DNA of 30,233 nucleotides from Chara braunii (GCA_003427395.1 BFEA01000179.1:666094-696326); one strand, 5' to 3'. Counted from the first letter of the stretch, positions 1 through 9,390 are shown. Notes: a model not told the origin generated them from the sequence alone. Translations and numbers: made by a program.

Positions 1-1190
1 AATGATTGTGGTTCGGACTCGAGATGTGATTGTCTGCGATTTCATACATATATGGTTGAGAGGAGCCTCATTGTGATTGTGAGAAGTGATCGTCCGATAT
101 AAATAAGCCTTATGTACATATTTATATGTGTCTTGGGTATGTGCGCGACTTATTGAGATCGTGCGCAGGGGTTAGCCGGATTATGGCATGAGAGCAAAGG
201 GAGACCCTTTGTTGTCCTTTGCTTTTTGGTATTTTTATAGTTGGACGTTGTAGTCCGTGGCAGTCGTCAAAGTCAAACCCCTTGACTTTTGCCCAAGTCC
301 GGAGTAGGACTTACCCCCAGGGCCGCAAGAAGCGACTGCCACCACAATTATGGACCTGTGTACCACCCACTGTGCACAAAGTGCAGAAGAGGGTGTGTGG
401 TCCTCAACCTCGCATGGCGGTTGTCCAGCGTCGAGAGATTAACCGTCAAGGCGCGTGTCAGCCGACACTTGAGTGTCGAATGCGACCCTCGAGATTAACG
501 AGGACCACGTGAGTATGGGTACTACATAGTACGCCATTACTGCGACCGCTTGGGTACGCTTGCATTGCGAGTCGACATGAGTTAGCCCTGCGTCCGCGCG
601 GTTTTATACCGAGTCTCACGCGCGATGCTTATTCGATTTCCGCACCGGAAAGTTATGGGACGGTTACTGAAGGGAGTAGGAGTGTTGTCGAGTTGTTCGA
701 TGTGCATGTGTGTGTGTGCGTTTTATTTTTGTGTTCGTAAGGTGGTGTGCGTGTGGTGTGTGAGATGCGTCCTAGTCGACCAACGTCGAGCCACGATTGG
801 GACTTCAGCCCCCCAAGATGTCGGTTCGTGTGCGCGCCCGATAGGCGTATTACCGCTCGTACCCCCTATGCTACAGCGAACAAGAAACACCCTCGGCTGG
901 TCCACCTCTGCGATTGCAACCGAGCAGCTTTCGTACTATGGACTCGTAGCTCGGAGGGGATACGCCCACCGAAGGGAGGTGACAGCTCCCGTAAGGTGGA
1001 GGTAAGTTGTGCCTCGCGTAGGCCCTATCCTGTCGTAGGGGCTCGCGAGAGGTATGGCTGGCGCACTCGGCTGGAGCGGCCTAAGGAAGCTCCATCTGCG
1101 TGTTCGTGACGAGGTTGGTCCAACTCCTGCGTGACGCGGCCGAGAGGGTCCCTCGCTGCCGCGTGCGGTGCCGGACCGATGCGCCTGACA
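1..1190 (+). mobile_element. LTR family A, copy 1 (3' part of a solo or 3' LTR)
   Basis: This stretch matches 25613-26822 in the same orientation almost throughout, with identity of roughly four fifths by eye. Shared blocks include TTGGACGTTGTAGTCCGTG, GACCTGTGTACCACCCACT, GAGTATGGGTACTACATA and CCCACCGAAGGGAGGTGACA. Similarity starts at the window edge, so the left end is missing. It stops at CCTGACA (1184-1190), the same point at which copies 2 and 3 stop (CTCGACA and CTTGACA). No primer-binding site follows, so this is a solo LTR or the 3' LTR of an element lying to the left. Open frames on both strands here are short and lie in non-coding LTR sequence. Confidence 0.8.
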
Positions 1191-1800
1191 GCGGCCTACA
1201 CCTCCAGCTTATGTAGGCTGGAATAGGTGCATCGCCCAACCTCTAGGCACCTCCAAGAGCCTCTAGGTGGACCGAGGTACCCCCAAGGCCAAATTTTCGG
1301 TTTTCGCCTATCTGGAGGTACCTGGGCCTCATTCCGGCCAGGTACATGCAGTCCGAGAGGCTGGTACCCTCTCGGATTACGCCTTGGCCTACCCCGGCCT
1401 CTTTTCACCTCAAAAAGTGCTGCCTTTTGGGTACCACTACCCCAAAATGCAGCCTTTACCAAAATTTGAGGGCCTAGGGGCCCGTTTTCTACCTTTTTCT
1501 TGGTCTAGGCCTCCTTTGGGTAGGCCGTTGCATTTTCCCAAGTGGCGGCACAGATCTCAGCCTTGGATTTGGCTGAGATCTATGGTTCTCATCATTCGTA
1601 GTTACTCCAAGCTCTCCCTTGCTCCAAGTTTGAGCCTTTTGCTCCAATTTTTAATTTTTTTTTATGTACCTGGCCCAGACCTTGGGCCAAATTCGCAGTT
1701 TTGTCTTGTTCCTCTCTTTGTTTTCCCCCCAATTTGCTGCCAACTCATTCCGAAGCTAGCCGTTTTGTGTCAGCCCACAAAAAACGGCTAAATCTCCTCC
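1191..1800. other. Non-coding flank of LTR copy 1, with inverted repeats
   Basis: No recognisable gene. The sequence is GC-rich with repeated AGGTACC and CTAGG words. It contains a perfect 11-base inverted repeat, AGATCTCAGCC (1552-1562) and GGCTGAGATCT (1571-1581), with an 8-base loop. Further AGATCT words occur near 1810-1825. Overlapping open frames on both strands have no recognisable domain. Confidence 0.5.
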
Positions 1801-2816
1801 TCCGCAAGATCAGATCTCAGATCTAAGGCTAAAAAATGAGCCTGCCAACTCACATCAGCATTTTTCTTTATTTTTGTTGCTTAAATTCAGATATTGTAGA
1901 GATAATGCCCCAAGGACCTTATCTCTGCAATCCAGACTGCACTCCTAGGATCTAGGAGGGATGAGGTCATCATTGGGACCTGCCCATCCCTACTGCTGCA
2001 GTCCCAACCTGGCGGCACATTTTTCTCCACTCCTTCCTCCTCCTTTGTCTCATTCTCCCCCTTTTTCTCCCATTTTCTCTCCCTCCTTCTTTTATTGCTG
2101 TAGGGACAAGTGTCCAACAACTATTTCTCCTCTTTCTGGCTGTTGGACTTCACCCAAGGTCTGTTTTTGTAGCCGACACCTGGTCGTTGCACCTCGGACT
2201 GCAGTAGCGGCATCCCCAAGGCCAAAGGGGACTCCTTTTTGCTGCCGCCGCTTCCCGTTTGGGACCCCCTTGCGCCGATTTTCTCCAGCCAGCCCTTTTT
2301 CCACGTGGAACCCTCGGAACTTCGTTTTTTTTGGCCTGGTCGATCCGGGATACTCGAACTGCTGGCCGGCCCGCTCATTACTACTATCCCCTCCTCTTTT
2401 TCCCCTCGGCACCTCCTGCCGGCGCTTGTCGAGGCGGTACTCATCATTTTCATCCGGACCCCTGGCCCGGATGGTCCCGTCCTCCTGACGTTATGTTATT
2501 TTATTTTTATCGTTGTGGTTGCATGGGATCAAGGATCCCCCTGGGTCGCCCCAGATGCCCTCCGTCTTTCCCGTCACATGTCCGTCGCCCCCCCCCGATG
2601 TCGTTGACAATTTCTGTCAACGCCCAACTTCTCCTCCTTTTCTTACCGCTCCTTGTCACCCCGGGTGATGACCCTCTCGCACGCATCCCTCTGTCGGGCC
2701 GGTTGCCAACTATCCTGCCGACGGCTCCGACCTCCGGCCCCTGTCCGCGGCTCCCGACGCTTTATCCCATCGATACCCGCCCTACTAGTGGTTCCGCTGG
2801 TGCCGCCATCCTGTCT
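1801..2816. other. Pyrimidine-rich non-coding stretch
   Basis: The plus strand is strongly C/T-rich (purine-rich on the minus strand). Several long frames are open on both strands, as expected from strand-biased composition. None shows a domain, signal peptide or conserved motif. It may be leader or spacer sequence of a minus-strand retroelement, but I see nothing that decides this. Confidence 0.4.
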
Positions 2817-3045
2817 AGTCCCACGTGGTTCCTGGCGCTTTGGTCCGCCCGCGCTTCGTCTATCATTTGGTCTTACACGGTTCCTGGTACTTTGCCCTGC
2901 CGATATCACGCCGTCCCTTGGTCTCGCATGGTCCCCGGCGTCTAGTCCCGCCGGCACCGCACTTCTTCTTAGTTCCTTGTGGTCCCGACACTTTGTCCTG
3001 CCTGTGCCATGTCTTCCCTTGGTGCTCCTGGCGTCCTTCCGCCTT
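2817..3045. repeat. Tandem array, 50-52 bp unit, about 4.5 copies
   Basis: Units run 2817-2868, 2869-2919, 2920-2970 and 2971-3020, with a partial unit from 3021. Each begins like GGTCTCGCATGGTTCCTGG and ends TTCCCTT or a variant. The modal length of 51 is a multiple of three, so frames stay open through the array on both strands. The basic, Arg/Gly-rich minus-strand frame and the hydrophobic plus-strand frame across it are best read as by-products of this array. Confidence 0.7.
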
Positions 3046-3482
3046 ACGGTGATCTTCGCTCCCCATTCCCCCTTGCGTCCCACACGTTGTTCCCCTTTGG
3101 ACGACGGTTCCCACCTAACCCGTGATCTCCTTGGTTTCCCTGTCGCCACGTCGCGCCGGCGCTTTGCGCCCTGTCCCTTCCTTCTTTCCTTCCTCCCTTT
3201 GCTACGCACCCCCTGTGCTACTACCGACTTCCCGGCGGCCCTTCTCCGTCCTTGGGAAAAGAGTCACTCCTGCTATTCTCTCCCAGTCTCTTGCCGCTCC
3301 CTGCTTAGACAATTCCTTTCTAGTTTGGCGGTCCTCACAATTCTGGGCAGCCTACAGCTTCCTACCGTTTGTGCCCACGCTTCCGATCTTTTCAGTATTC
3401 CTACCTCCGGTTTTCTCTGTCGTGCACAAACTGGTCATTCACAGTCTCTCGAGTGACGGGGAATTGTTCGGGGCTCACCAGT
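3046..3482. other. Pyrimidine-rich stretch, possible minus-strand LTR body
   Basis: It lies immediately downstream, in minus-strand sense, of the polypurine-tract module at 3483-3523, so it would be the 5' part of a minus-strand LTR starting TGTTGGGACTGG. No LTR end or primer-binding site was found between here and 1190. No gene is supported. Confidence 0.35.
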
Positions 3483-3523
3483 CCCAACATATTCCCCCCA
3501 CTCATTCGCGATGTCCTCATCGC
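3483..3523 (-). mobile_element. Hairpin, polypurine tract and LTR start, module 1
   Basis: Read on the minus strand: a perfect 6-bp hairpin (GCGATG/CATCGC, 3508-3513 and 3518-3523, four-base loop), then a polypurine tract TGAGTGGGGGGAAT (3491-3504), then TGTTGGG (3483-3489) as a candidate LTR start. Plus-strand priming at a polypurine tract directly before the 3' LTR is standard for LTR retrotransposons. The module is nearly repeated at 4674-4715 (about 30 of 35 positions match by eye). Confidence 0.6.
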
Positions 3524-3711
3524 ACACCAATCCACGGTCAGTAGGGATTTGGGAGTGATAGACAGACAAGGCAGGGGAGTGGGGTGGGATGAGTAGTTAG
3601 CTTGCCAGGGTTCCTTTTGTCTTTCTCACTCTTTTCTCGGGTCCTCCTTTAAGTTTTCGCCCCTTGGGCGGGGGAGGGTATGGAGGGGTAAAGGTTTTTG
3701 TTTCAGGTTTC
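3524..3711. other. Spacer between methyltransferase remnant and polypurine tract
   Basis: Nothing recognisable. In the minus-strand frame of the methyltransferase tail the reading continues from 3711 to about 3626 without recognisable motifs (Pro/Lys-rich), so homology seems to end near 3712. Confidence 0.4.
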
Positions 3712-4310
3712 CTCTGGGTTGCGTAACGTCCCCAAGCTCAATAATGTCTTTGTAACGAGCGCGTAACACTTTCTGTGCATCAACGTTCATCTCACAGCTG
3801 TATCCGAGTCTCTTTCTCACTGGAACTCCCTAAATATCCAAGAGCTTCCTCACAACTTCCCGTATCGTTCCACAAGAGTGAGGACAACGCGTCCATCACC
3901 CTCCCCAGGGACTGCGATAACGGGGAGATTTTGGCGACGGATGTCACAAGGATCATTTGTCATGGCTACCTCCAGGTGCGAGCTAGCAACACGTCAAGGA
4001 GCTTAAGCATTTTTGATGTCTCTTTCCCTCATCAAGTTGATTAGCATCGCCCCTTGGAGGGGTTCGACCACGGACATGTCCTGCAACTAGTTTTTCATTG
4101 TACGTTATTTCTCGCTCTCGACAATGTCTAGAAGGCTGCATTCGTAATCTCAAATCTATCTTCCCATTTTATTGAGAAGACATTCTCGAGCAGAAATCCT
4201 TTTGGTTTCGTCTCATTCATTACTCTTAGGATATCCACACATTTTCAGTACAGTTTTTACTCTCCCCGAAGCTCCGACATAGCCAAATCCACATGCATTC
4301 TTCCCGGGTC
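3712..4310 (-). pseudogene. Cytosine-5 DNA methyltransferase-like remnant, broken and with motifs out of order
   Basis: Minus-strand blocks resemble the catalytic domain of eukaryotic C5-cytosine methyltransferases (DNMT3 and related). In reading order they are: GFGYVGASGR (4261-4290, like the segment before motif VI); LRVMNETKPKGFLLENV (4179-4232, containing the motif VI Glu-Asn-Val) running on to a stop at 4128; an LSRARNN block near 4105-4125 (like the motif VIII Arg-rich segment); LDEGK (4022-4036); VASSHLEVAM (3961-3990); NLPVIAV (about 3914-3934); a motif I-like EEALGYLG followed by VPVRKRLGYSCEMNV; and DAQKVLRARYKDIIELGDV (3725-3781), which fits the acidic motif II and the GDV of motif III. 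The blocks lie in different frames with stops, so the gene is dead. The motif IV Pro-Cys nucleophile is not visible. Motifs I-III come last, whereas they normally come first. The plant DRM family is also rearranged, but its break point differs. It sits between two retroelement 3'-end modules, which suggests retroelement carriage. Alternative: two separate fragments of a normally ordered gene. Confidence 0.62.
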
Positions 4311-4679
4311 GTTCCTCCCGGCTTTTCTCCGGTCCTGCCAATTCCGCATGCATCTCATCCTCTGCTCTTTCTTTCCCTTTACTTAATTGACTCTTCATGT
4401 GCAATGCTTGGTTCACCCCTTTGCCATTTCTCATCTTTTCAAGCGTATACGAGCCGATTACACAACCAATTCTCAGCCTGCCAGTTCCGGTTCATACCAT
4501 GTCCCTTGCTCAAGTCCTTTCTGCACTGGCGTCTTGCCAGGCCCCCTTTTCTCAGGCCTATACGAAGTCAATTACAATCTTTTTCTGTGTCGGCCATCTT
4601 AACAGGCCATTTTTTTCCAAGCCCATGCAAAATCAATTACAAGTCTTATTTTAATGTGTATTCATTGGTAGATGGCACA
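4311..4679 (-). mobile_element. Minus-strand LTR start fragment with short internal repeats
   Basis: It follows the second polypurine module in minus-strand sense, beginning TGTGCC at 4679. The plus strand carries three diverged copies of a motif like TATACGAAGTCAATTACAA (near 4446, 4560 and 4624), each in a similar context. No LTR end is seen before the methyltransferase-like blocks begin, so the LTR is truncated or interrupted. No gene. Confidence 0.4.
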
Positions 4680-4715
4680 CCTTCCCCCCACTCAAAACGC
4701 GATATCCCCATCGCG
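4674..4715 (-). mobile_element. Hairpin, polypurine tract and LTR start, module 2
   Basis: Minus-strand order: hairpin CGCGAT/ATCGCG (4698-4703 and 4710-4715, six-base loop), polypurine tract GAGTGGGGGGAAG (4681-4693), candidate LTR start TGTGCC (4674-4679). It matches module 1 at 3483-3523 in the tract and hairpin, but the sequences after the LTR start differ. The two are therefore related elements or diverged LTRs, not a recent duplication. Confidence 0.6.
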
Positions 4716-5540
4716 CGACTGGTTCTCACTCGGAGGTACGCAGACCTTTGGCCTGCCAACCGCAAGTCAAGGGCACAAGCCTATCCGCTTCACAAAAGGA
4801 AGAGTGATCAGTTCTTCCCCAACGGACGACGCCTCATCCTTCTACCCGGTCCGACCTTTCTTCTCTTACGTGGCGAGCACCAATACCAAGGTTTCTCCTC
4901 ACGTCTGCCAGGTAGGTCCAATCCAAGCCTGTCAAGGCCTCGTCTAGCCGTAAGAGTGTTCCTCGCGAATCGTTCCTCCCGAGTGGTAATTTTTTGGAAT
5001 CCGGCCTCTTCCTTTCAAGAGAGTTGGGGCTCTCGATCAGTCCGCGAGAGCAGTTACGAAGACCTCGCAATTAGTTCCGAAACGGTTGTAATGTTCCGGC
5101 AGGGCAGTGTCAATGCCCTGTGGTGCTGGCGGACTCCACCCGGTACCTCGCCCGGCCTCTCCCCTTGGACAGTGTCGCCCAACTTAGCGCGGGCAGTCGT
5201 GGTCCGATCCAAACTGCCATGCCACCCCTCTATGGCATGGTGTGTGGTTGGAGAGTAGCAAAATAGACTTAGGTGAGAATGGTTTTCCTGCCCATTTGGC
5301 TTTCTCGCCCTTTGACGTTTAGGCATTCAACAGGATGCGCACTTGGAACTCCCCGATTAGAGCTCATTGTCGGAGGTGGTTCCGGACGTCCCGCACTGAT
5401 CCAAGTGGTAGGTGCCTTAGTCCTTTAACCCTCATCCTCTTACAATAGGAACAGGTCGCGCTGAGACTTTTTCCCTCAAAGGGATAGAGGTCTTTGGGGT
5501 CGCGGTGCGTGCACAGGTATCCCTCTCTTGCTGAGGCCAA
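4716..5540. other. Retroelement-like non-coding DNA with three hairpins
   Basis: No recognisable protein. Three perfect inverted repeats occur within 211 bases: CTCTCG/CGAGAG (5030-5035, 5045-5050), CAGGGCA/TGCCCTG (5100-5106, 5114-5120) and CCATGCCA/TGGCATGG (5217-5224, 5233-5240). Minus-strand open frames at 4834-5070 and 5054-5326 are charged and lack motifs. It would be internal, 5' of the polypurine tract at 4690, in a minus-strand element. Confidence 0.4.
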
Positions 5541-5830
5541 GGACTAGACGAAAAGATAAATTCCATTTCAATGCTCTTTCCAAGTCCATTTCAAGTTGCC
5601 TAGGGTCCCCTGTTTATGCAATGCAATTTTCAATTCTCAATCCAATTCCAATGCTCCGTCTCATTCCCAAACTCAATCTCGTTGCCGTGCTCAACCCAAT
5701 TCCAAGGCTCAATTCACTTCCAATGCTCAATCCAATATCCCTTCCAAGGCCGAGTCCAATATCCTTTCCAAGGCCGAGTTCTTCCAATCTCTTTTCCAAA
5801 ACTCAGCTCTTCCAATTCCATGCATCACAA
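5541..5830. repeat. Degenerate short tandem repeat (CCAAT/CTCAAT-rich)
   Basis: Words such as CAATTCCAATGCTCAATCC and CTTTCCAAGGCCGAGTCC recur every 12 to 24 bases with substitutions. The three overlapping plus-strand frames here are low-complexity translations of the repeat, not genes. Confidence 0.65.
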
Positions 5831-5892
5831 GCAACCATGCAAGGGGACCCCAGTACCAATTCCAAAGAATGACCCTTGTCAGGGGCCATTCC

Positions 5893-6044
5893 GAACAACC
5901 TGGTTAGGGTCGTTCTTTCCATTTCCAAGTCGAACAGCCTGGTTAGGCCATTCTTATCCATTGCAATCGGACAGCCTGGTTAGGATCATCCTTGTCCATT
6001 TCAATTGAACAACCTAGTTAGGGTCATCCTTGTCCATTGCAATG
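5893..6044. repeat. Tandem array, 37-39 bp unit, four copies
   Basis: Units are 5893-5931, 5932-5969, 5970-6007 and 6008-6044. Each begins GAACAACCTGGTTAGG or a close variant and ends with CCATTTCAATTG or similar. 6045-6270 after it holds nothing recognisable. Confidence 0.8.
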
Positions 6045-6360
6045 TTAGCGCCCGAGGGGGTGGGCCTCGAGGACACGGATCCTATCTCGTCTCGGGGGTT
6101 AGAGGGCGGCCATCGTCTTGGGTTTTTACGCATGCTTCTTCCTTTTCCTCATGTCTTTTGTCATTCTTACATCCATCCATACATCCGACTTAGCGTCTAG
6201 TACTCAAGTTAAGGCTCGCGGCCCCAAGCAGCACTAGCCCGCCCGACCGTTCAACCATTGCAAGGGGTGTTGCATCATTTCAATGTTTCCCTGCCACTTT
6301 TCTGACTTCTCGTATGCTTCTGAATGCTCTGGGATTGCCCGGGGTAGGTTGGATTAGACT

Positions 6361-6660
6361 CATACAAAGTAGCACCGGTCACCCACCCCCTATTAGTTTC
6401 TTCAATCCAAAAAGTAGTTACATTGCAGTCTTTCCAAAAAGAAAATGAGGAGACAGAATCCGAATGCAAGACAACATTACAGACTCGTCTCATCTAGTTC
6501 TTCTCTGTTTTTCCCTTACTTTCCCTTAGCCATCCCAGCCATCCACAGTTTTATTCTAAGTGCAAAAAGCTCTCGTGCCCGTTCCCGAAGAAGCCGTTAC
6601 TTATATGAAGTAGCATTTGTTACCCAGTCCTTAGCCGCTTCGAGCTTAGCAGCTGTCTCA
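6361..6660 (-). pseudogene. Decayed accessory coding blocks with a WVTxAT repeat
   Basis: Two minus-strand blocks about 240 bases apart encode similar peptides: AAKLEAAKDWVTNATSYK, ending at a stop (about 6604-6660), and ETNRGWVTGATLYESNPTY (about 6340-6400). They lie downstream, in minus-strand sense, of the acidic frame at 6777-7181 and may be its broken C-terminal part. I do not recognise the family. Frames between the blocks are interrupted. Confidence 0.3.
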
Positions 6661-6776
6661 TCATAGTTCATCTAGAAAGAAGTTCAACTGCGCAAAAGGA
6701 AAAATGGCAGTTCTTGCTGCTTGGTTACCACCCCTTCCCCGATTCCATCTATTCTCATCATGCCTGCTGTCCCCTT

Positions 6777-7181
6777 TTACTGTCCCAGTGCCCTGCGTCG
6801 TGCCTCCCTCCTTGCACGGTCCTCCATCTCTTGCTCCATTAGCCTCTTTATTGTCTGTAGATGACGAAGCGTTTCTTCTGAAAAGAAAGTTGTGGGGGAT
6901 ATGTCTTCTCCCCTGCTCAACTTTTCCTTGCCCTTCATTGCCCACTGGTAACGCAAAATACTCGACCATTGATCGAACCAATCGCTAAAAGTTGGCCCGA
7001 ATTCTCTTTTCCATGGGTCCTTTTCTTCCCCTGGGCCCTCGTCTCTTCCCCGATCTTCCCTTGTGGGCGTTGTCACTTTGTCCTCTTCTTCCCCGCTACT
7101 GATGTCTATGACCTCGATGGACTCCTCTTCCAACCTTGGTCTTTTTCCCGGGTTTCTCTCTTCCTCCTTGCTATTCTTACA
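6777..7181 (-). CDS. Partial accessory protein with acidic SUMO-interaction-like motif
   Basis: A minus-strand frame open for about 134 codons, ending at a stop at 6777-6779. No ATG lies at the N-terminal end of the best-looking part; a TTG is at 7131-7133 and the frame stays open about 16 codons further upstream, so it may be a 5'-truncated relic. Order: basic GKRPR, like a short nuclear localisation signal; EEESIEVIDISSGEEEDK, where a hydrophobic core flanked by acidic residues and serines fits the SUMO-interacting motif pattern; a Glu/Arg-rich linker; an aromatic segment FGPTFSDWFDQWSSILRYQW; and a C-terminal charged helix of about 40 residues (RHLQTIKRLMEQEMEDRARR) likely to be coiled coil. 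It lies upstream, in minus-strand sense, of the methyltransferase-like remnant and the polypurine tracts, so it could belong to the same element. Not assigned to a family. Confidence 0.45.
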   Translation of the reverse strand, partial: CKNSKEEERNPGKRPRLEEESIEVIDISSGEEEDKVTTPTREDRGRDEGPGEEKDPWKREFGPTFSDWFDQWSSILRYQWAMKGKEKLSRGEDISPTTFFSEETLRHLQTIKRLMEQEMEDRARREARRRALGQ

Positions 7182-7184
7182 TTA

Positions 7185-7479
7185 TTTGTTACTATTATTG
7201 TAAAGGAAAAGTTGGGGACTCCGAGGGATTTGAGATTAGCTTTTGCTAGTGTATGTTTTTCCTTCTTATCTATTCCTTCGGAAGTCAGGGTTAAAGTTCA
7301 CATCCCAAGTCTGGAAATGTCTGAAAAGAAACCTAAAGTCATAGCGTATAGAGGCCTGGGTCAGATGCTGCTGTTTGGACCCCTATGTGAGGCTCAGGAC
7401 TCTTGGAAATTCAAGAGTCAGCTCCAGTAACGGAAGGGCAGGCCCAAGGTCAAAGTCAACCTAGTGGTCGATCACGACC
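7185..7479. other. No gene seen
   Basis: Mixed-composition spacer. A plus-strand frame (6969-7430) overlaps the minus-strand accessory frame and has no motif; I treat it as a shadow. Confidence 0.4.
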
Positions 7480-8090
7480 ATGGATCAGATGCACATGAAT
7501 AGTCCCAACTGGAAATTGGAACCGCTGCTTGAGGACTGCATCCAGACCCTCGACTTCCCTGCAATCCAGACCATCGGTTGGCTGGAGATTGAAGGTAGTA
7601 AACAAGAGGCAATGCCACATAAGATTGACCAAGCCCTAGTGGAGAGCAATCTGCGTTACGTTGGCTTCTGGCGAATTCCTGGGATGCGAGGCTGTTGGAG
7701 TTGCTTGCTCCATTCCTGCTTGTGTGCACCAGACTTGGGGACATTATGTGGGAGCAGATGTTGTTGGCATATTTGTAGATACTGATAGGAGTGTGGGCAA
7801 GGAGGAGGATATGGGCTTTGAGACTGGTATGTGTGATGAGGGGAAGCTTACATGTAGCGTTGTGTGTGATCCGCTGGTTGTCTTTGGGAAGGTGAGGAAG
7901 ATTTGCGCCATCCATATTGTTTGTTGCTGACGTGGACAGAGGATGCACACTGTGTTGTGAGCTGCACATTGGAACTGTCAGAGATCGTATCAAGGATACT
8001 ATATTGCTGAGGTGGTCAAGGAGGAGCCCGAAGAGGAAGAGGGCATCATTGTTATTGCTGGGACTTTTCTTGCTGTTCATCTATACATCG
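7480..8090 (+). pseudogene. Coding-like relic, unrecognised
   Basis: Plus-strand blocks read like protein but shift frame. The first is MDQMHMNSPNWKLEPLLED from 7480 to about 7680, containing LVESNLRYVGFWRIPG. A second, from about 7670 to 7928, contains HQTWGHYVGADVVGIFVD and FETGMCDEGKLTCSVV. A third near 7980-8075 contains YYIAEVVKEEPEEEEG, followed by a hydrophobic run. I recognise no domain. The minus-strand frame over the same bases (7472-8080) has weaker, Ser-rich composition. It could be a retroelement gag relic or a host gene fragment. Confidence 0.3.
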
Positions 8091-8330
8091 TCTCCCGACC
8101 ATCCCATTCTCTTCTCTAAAGTGATGAGACTCTTGGGGAGAGAAGGTACTTTGGGCATGAACATATATCATGCCGTGTTCATTCAGACCGCTATCATGAG
8201 ATTGCGGACTTGTTATTTGCCTAGCTTCATTGCAAAAAAATATGAAACACATTATGACAAAAGGAGTTTCTATTGCCTCTTTTCTCATTGTATGCAAAAA
8301 AACAAGAGAAAATACATATGGCAATGTTAC

Positions 8331-8422
8331 CTGAATCACCTGGCTGGGCGACCCAAACGAACTTGCACGGGCGCGGACCCGCCGGCCACCAAGGCAAATT
8401 TGAGGCGACCCCAACCATCCGG
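8331..8422 (-). CDS. Coding block 9: candidate 92-base exon
   Basis: Acceptor GTGTTACCAG precedes 8422 and donor TTCAG/GTAACA follows 8331. The GC content is much higher than the AT-rich DNA on either side, as often seen for exons. More than one frame is open, so no peptide is assigned. Confidence 0.35.
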
Positions 8423-8567
8423 CTGGTAACACAGTATGGCATGAGACAAATAATCAAAAATATATAATTGAAGTATCGTTATATAGTAGCAAAGAATAGA
8501 CTCACTCACAATCATTCATCACACACAACATTATATGATGCATGACATTTGATTTTAATTGACTCAC

Positions 8568-8738
8568 CTCGTCAAAAAATCACTTTGTCGCATGACAACA
8601 TACTCAAAACCACTAAGTGGTGTTGGGAGCTGATACGCAAGTATGACTGGGTGTTCAAACCTGGTATCTTCACTGATATATGCAAGTGCAGCATCTACCT
8701 TGGAAAATGTTTCACTGTCTTTCCAAATGACTTTGACC
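8568..8738 (-). CDS. Coding block 8: internal exon of about 57 codons
   Basis: Donor GAG/GTGAGT, close to consensus, follows 8568. A pyrimidine-rich acceptor, TTCTTTTCGTAAG, precedes 8738. It encodes VKVIWKDSETFSKVDAALA, YISEDTRFEHPVILAYQLP and PLSGFEYVVMRQSDFLT. The plus strand is also open here (8549-8761), but the splice signals and the other minus-strand exons favour this strand. Not recognised. Confidence 0.45.
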
Positions 8739-8749
8739 CTTACGAAAAG

Positions 8750-8892
8750 AACACAACTTGAAATTATAAGGCATCGGTTTGATCCAAAAAAAAAACCATT
8801 TTTTATCGTATAATTGTACAAGAACACAAGTCGAAATTATAAGGTATCGGTTTGATCGGGAAAAAAATTATTTTTTATCATATAGTTTTTAC
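8750..8892. repeat. Two-copy tandem duplication, about 71 bp
   Basis: AAGAACACAACTTGAAATTA begins the first copy and AAGAACACAAGTCGAAATTA the second (8820). Both continue through GGTTTGATC, an A-run and ATTTTTTATC. It lies in the putative intron before coding block 8. Confidence 0.8.
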
Positions 8893-9390
8893 AATTTACC
8901 GCCCGAGACCGCATATGACAATAAAATGTTTACTCAGAGCACATATCACATCTTTGAAATTATTCGCACCAATGCAATCTATTCTGGATGCACATTTGGC
9001 AAGACTCATTAATTGTAGTTGTCTTAACATTGCACTCTTAACCGGTTTTAAGTCTGTGCTCAATATACATAGCAACCATCAAGTGTTATCAGCATACCAC
9101 TTTCTCCTGGACATATGGCTTATGTCAACTGTGCTGAAAGGTTCATGCAACTCCCAACAGTTGTGCAAAACAAGTGAAAGGATAACATGTCAATTGAAAA
9201 AAACAAAAAAAATTGTGGAGCACGAAAAAACAATGCACATGTCGATTCCAGCATGATAAGAGAAGACGGTGTAAATGCAGATGGATCAACGATAATCGAA
9301 ACATTTGTCTTTTTATGCTAGATAAAAACAAAACACATGACTTATCTAAAATTTGTAAGGTTAAACAACATATAAGATCTTAGGAAATAC

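Noticed and set aside
2643-3456. 188-residue basic minus-strand and 267-residue plus-strand proteins
   Set aside because: Low-complexity by-products of a tandem array and strand-biased composition; no domain or codon signal favours either.
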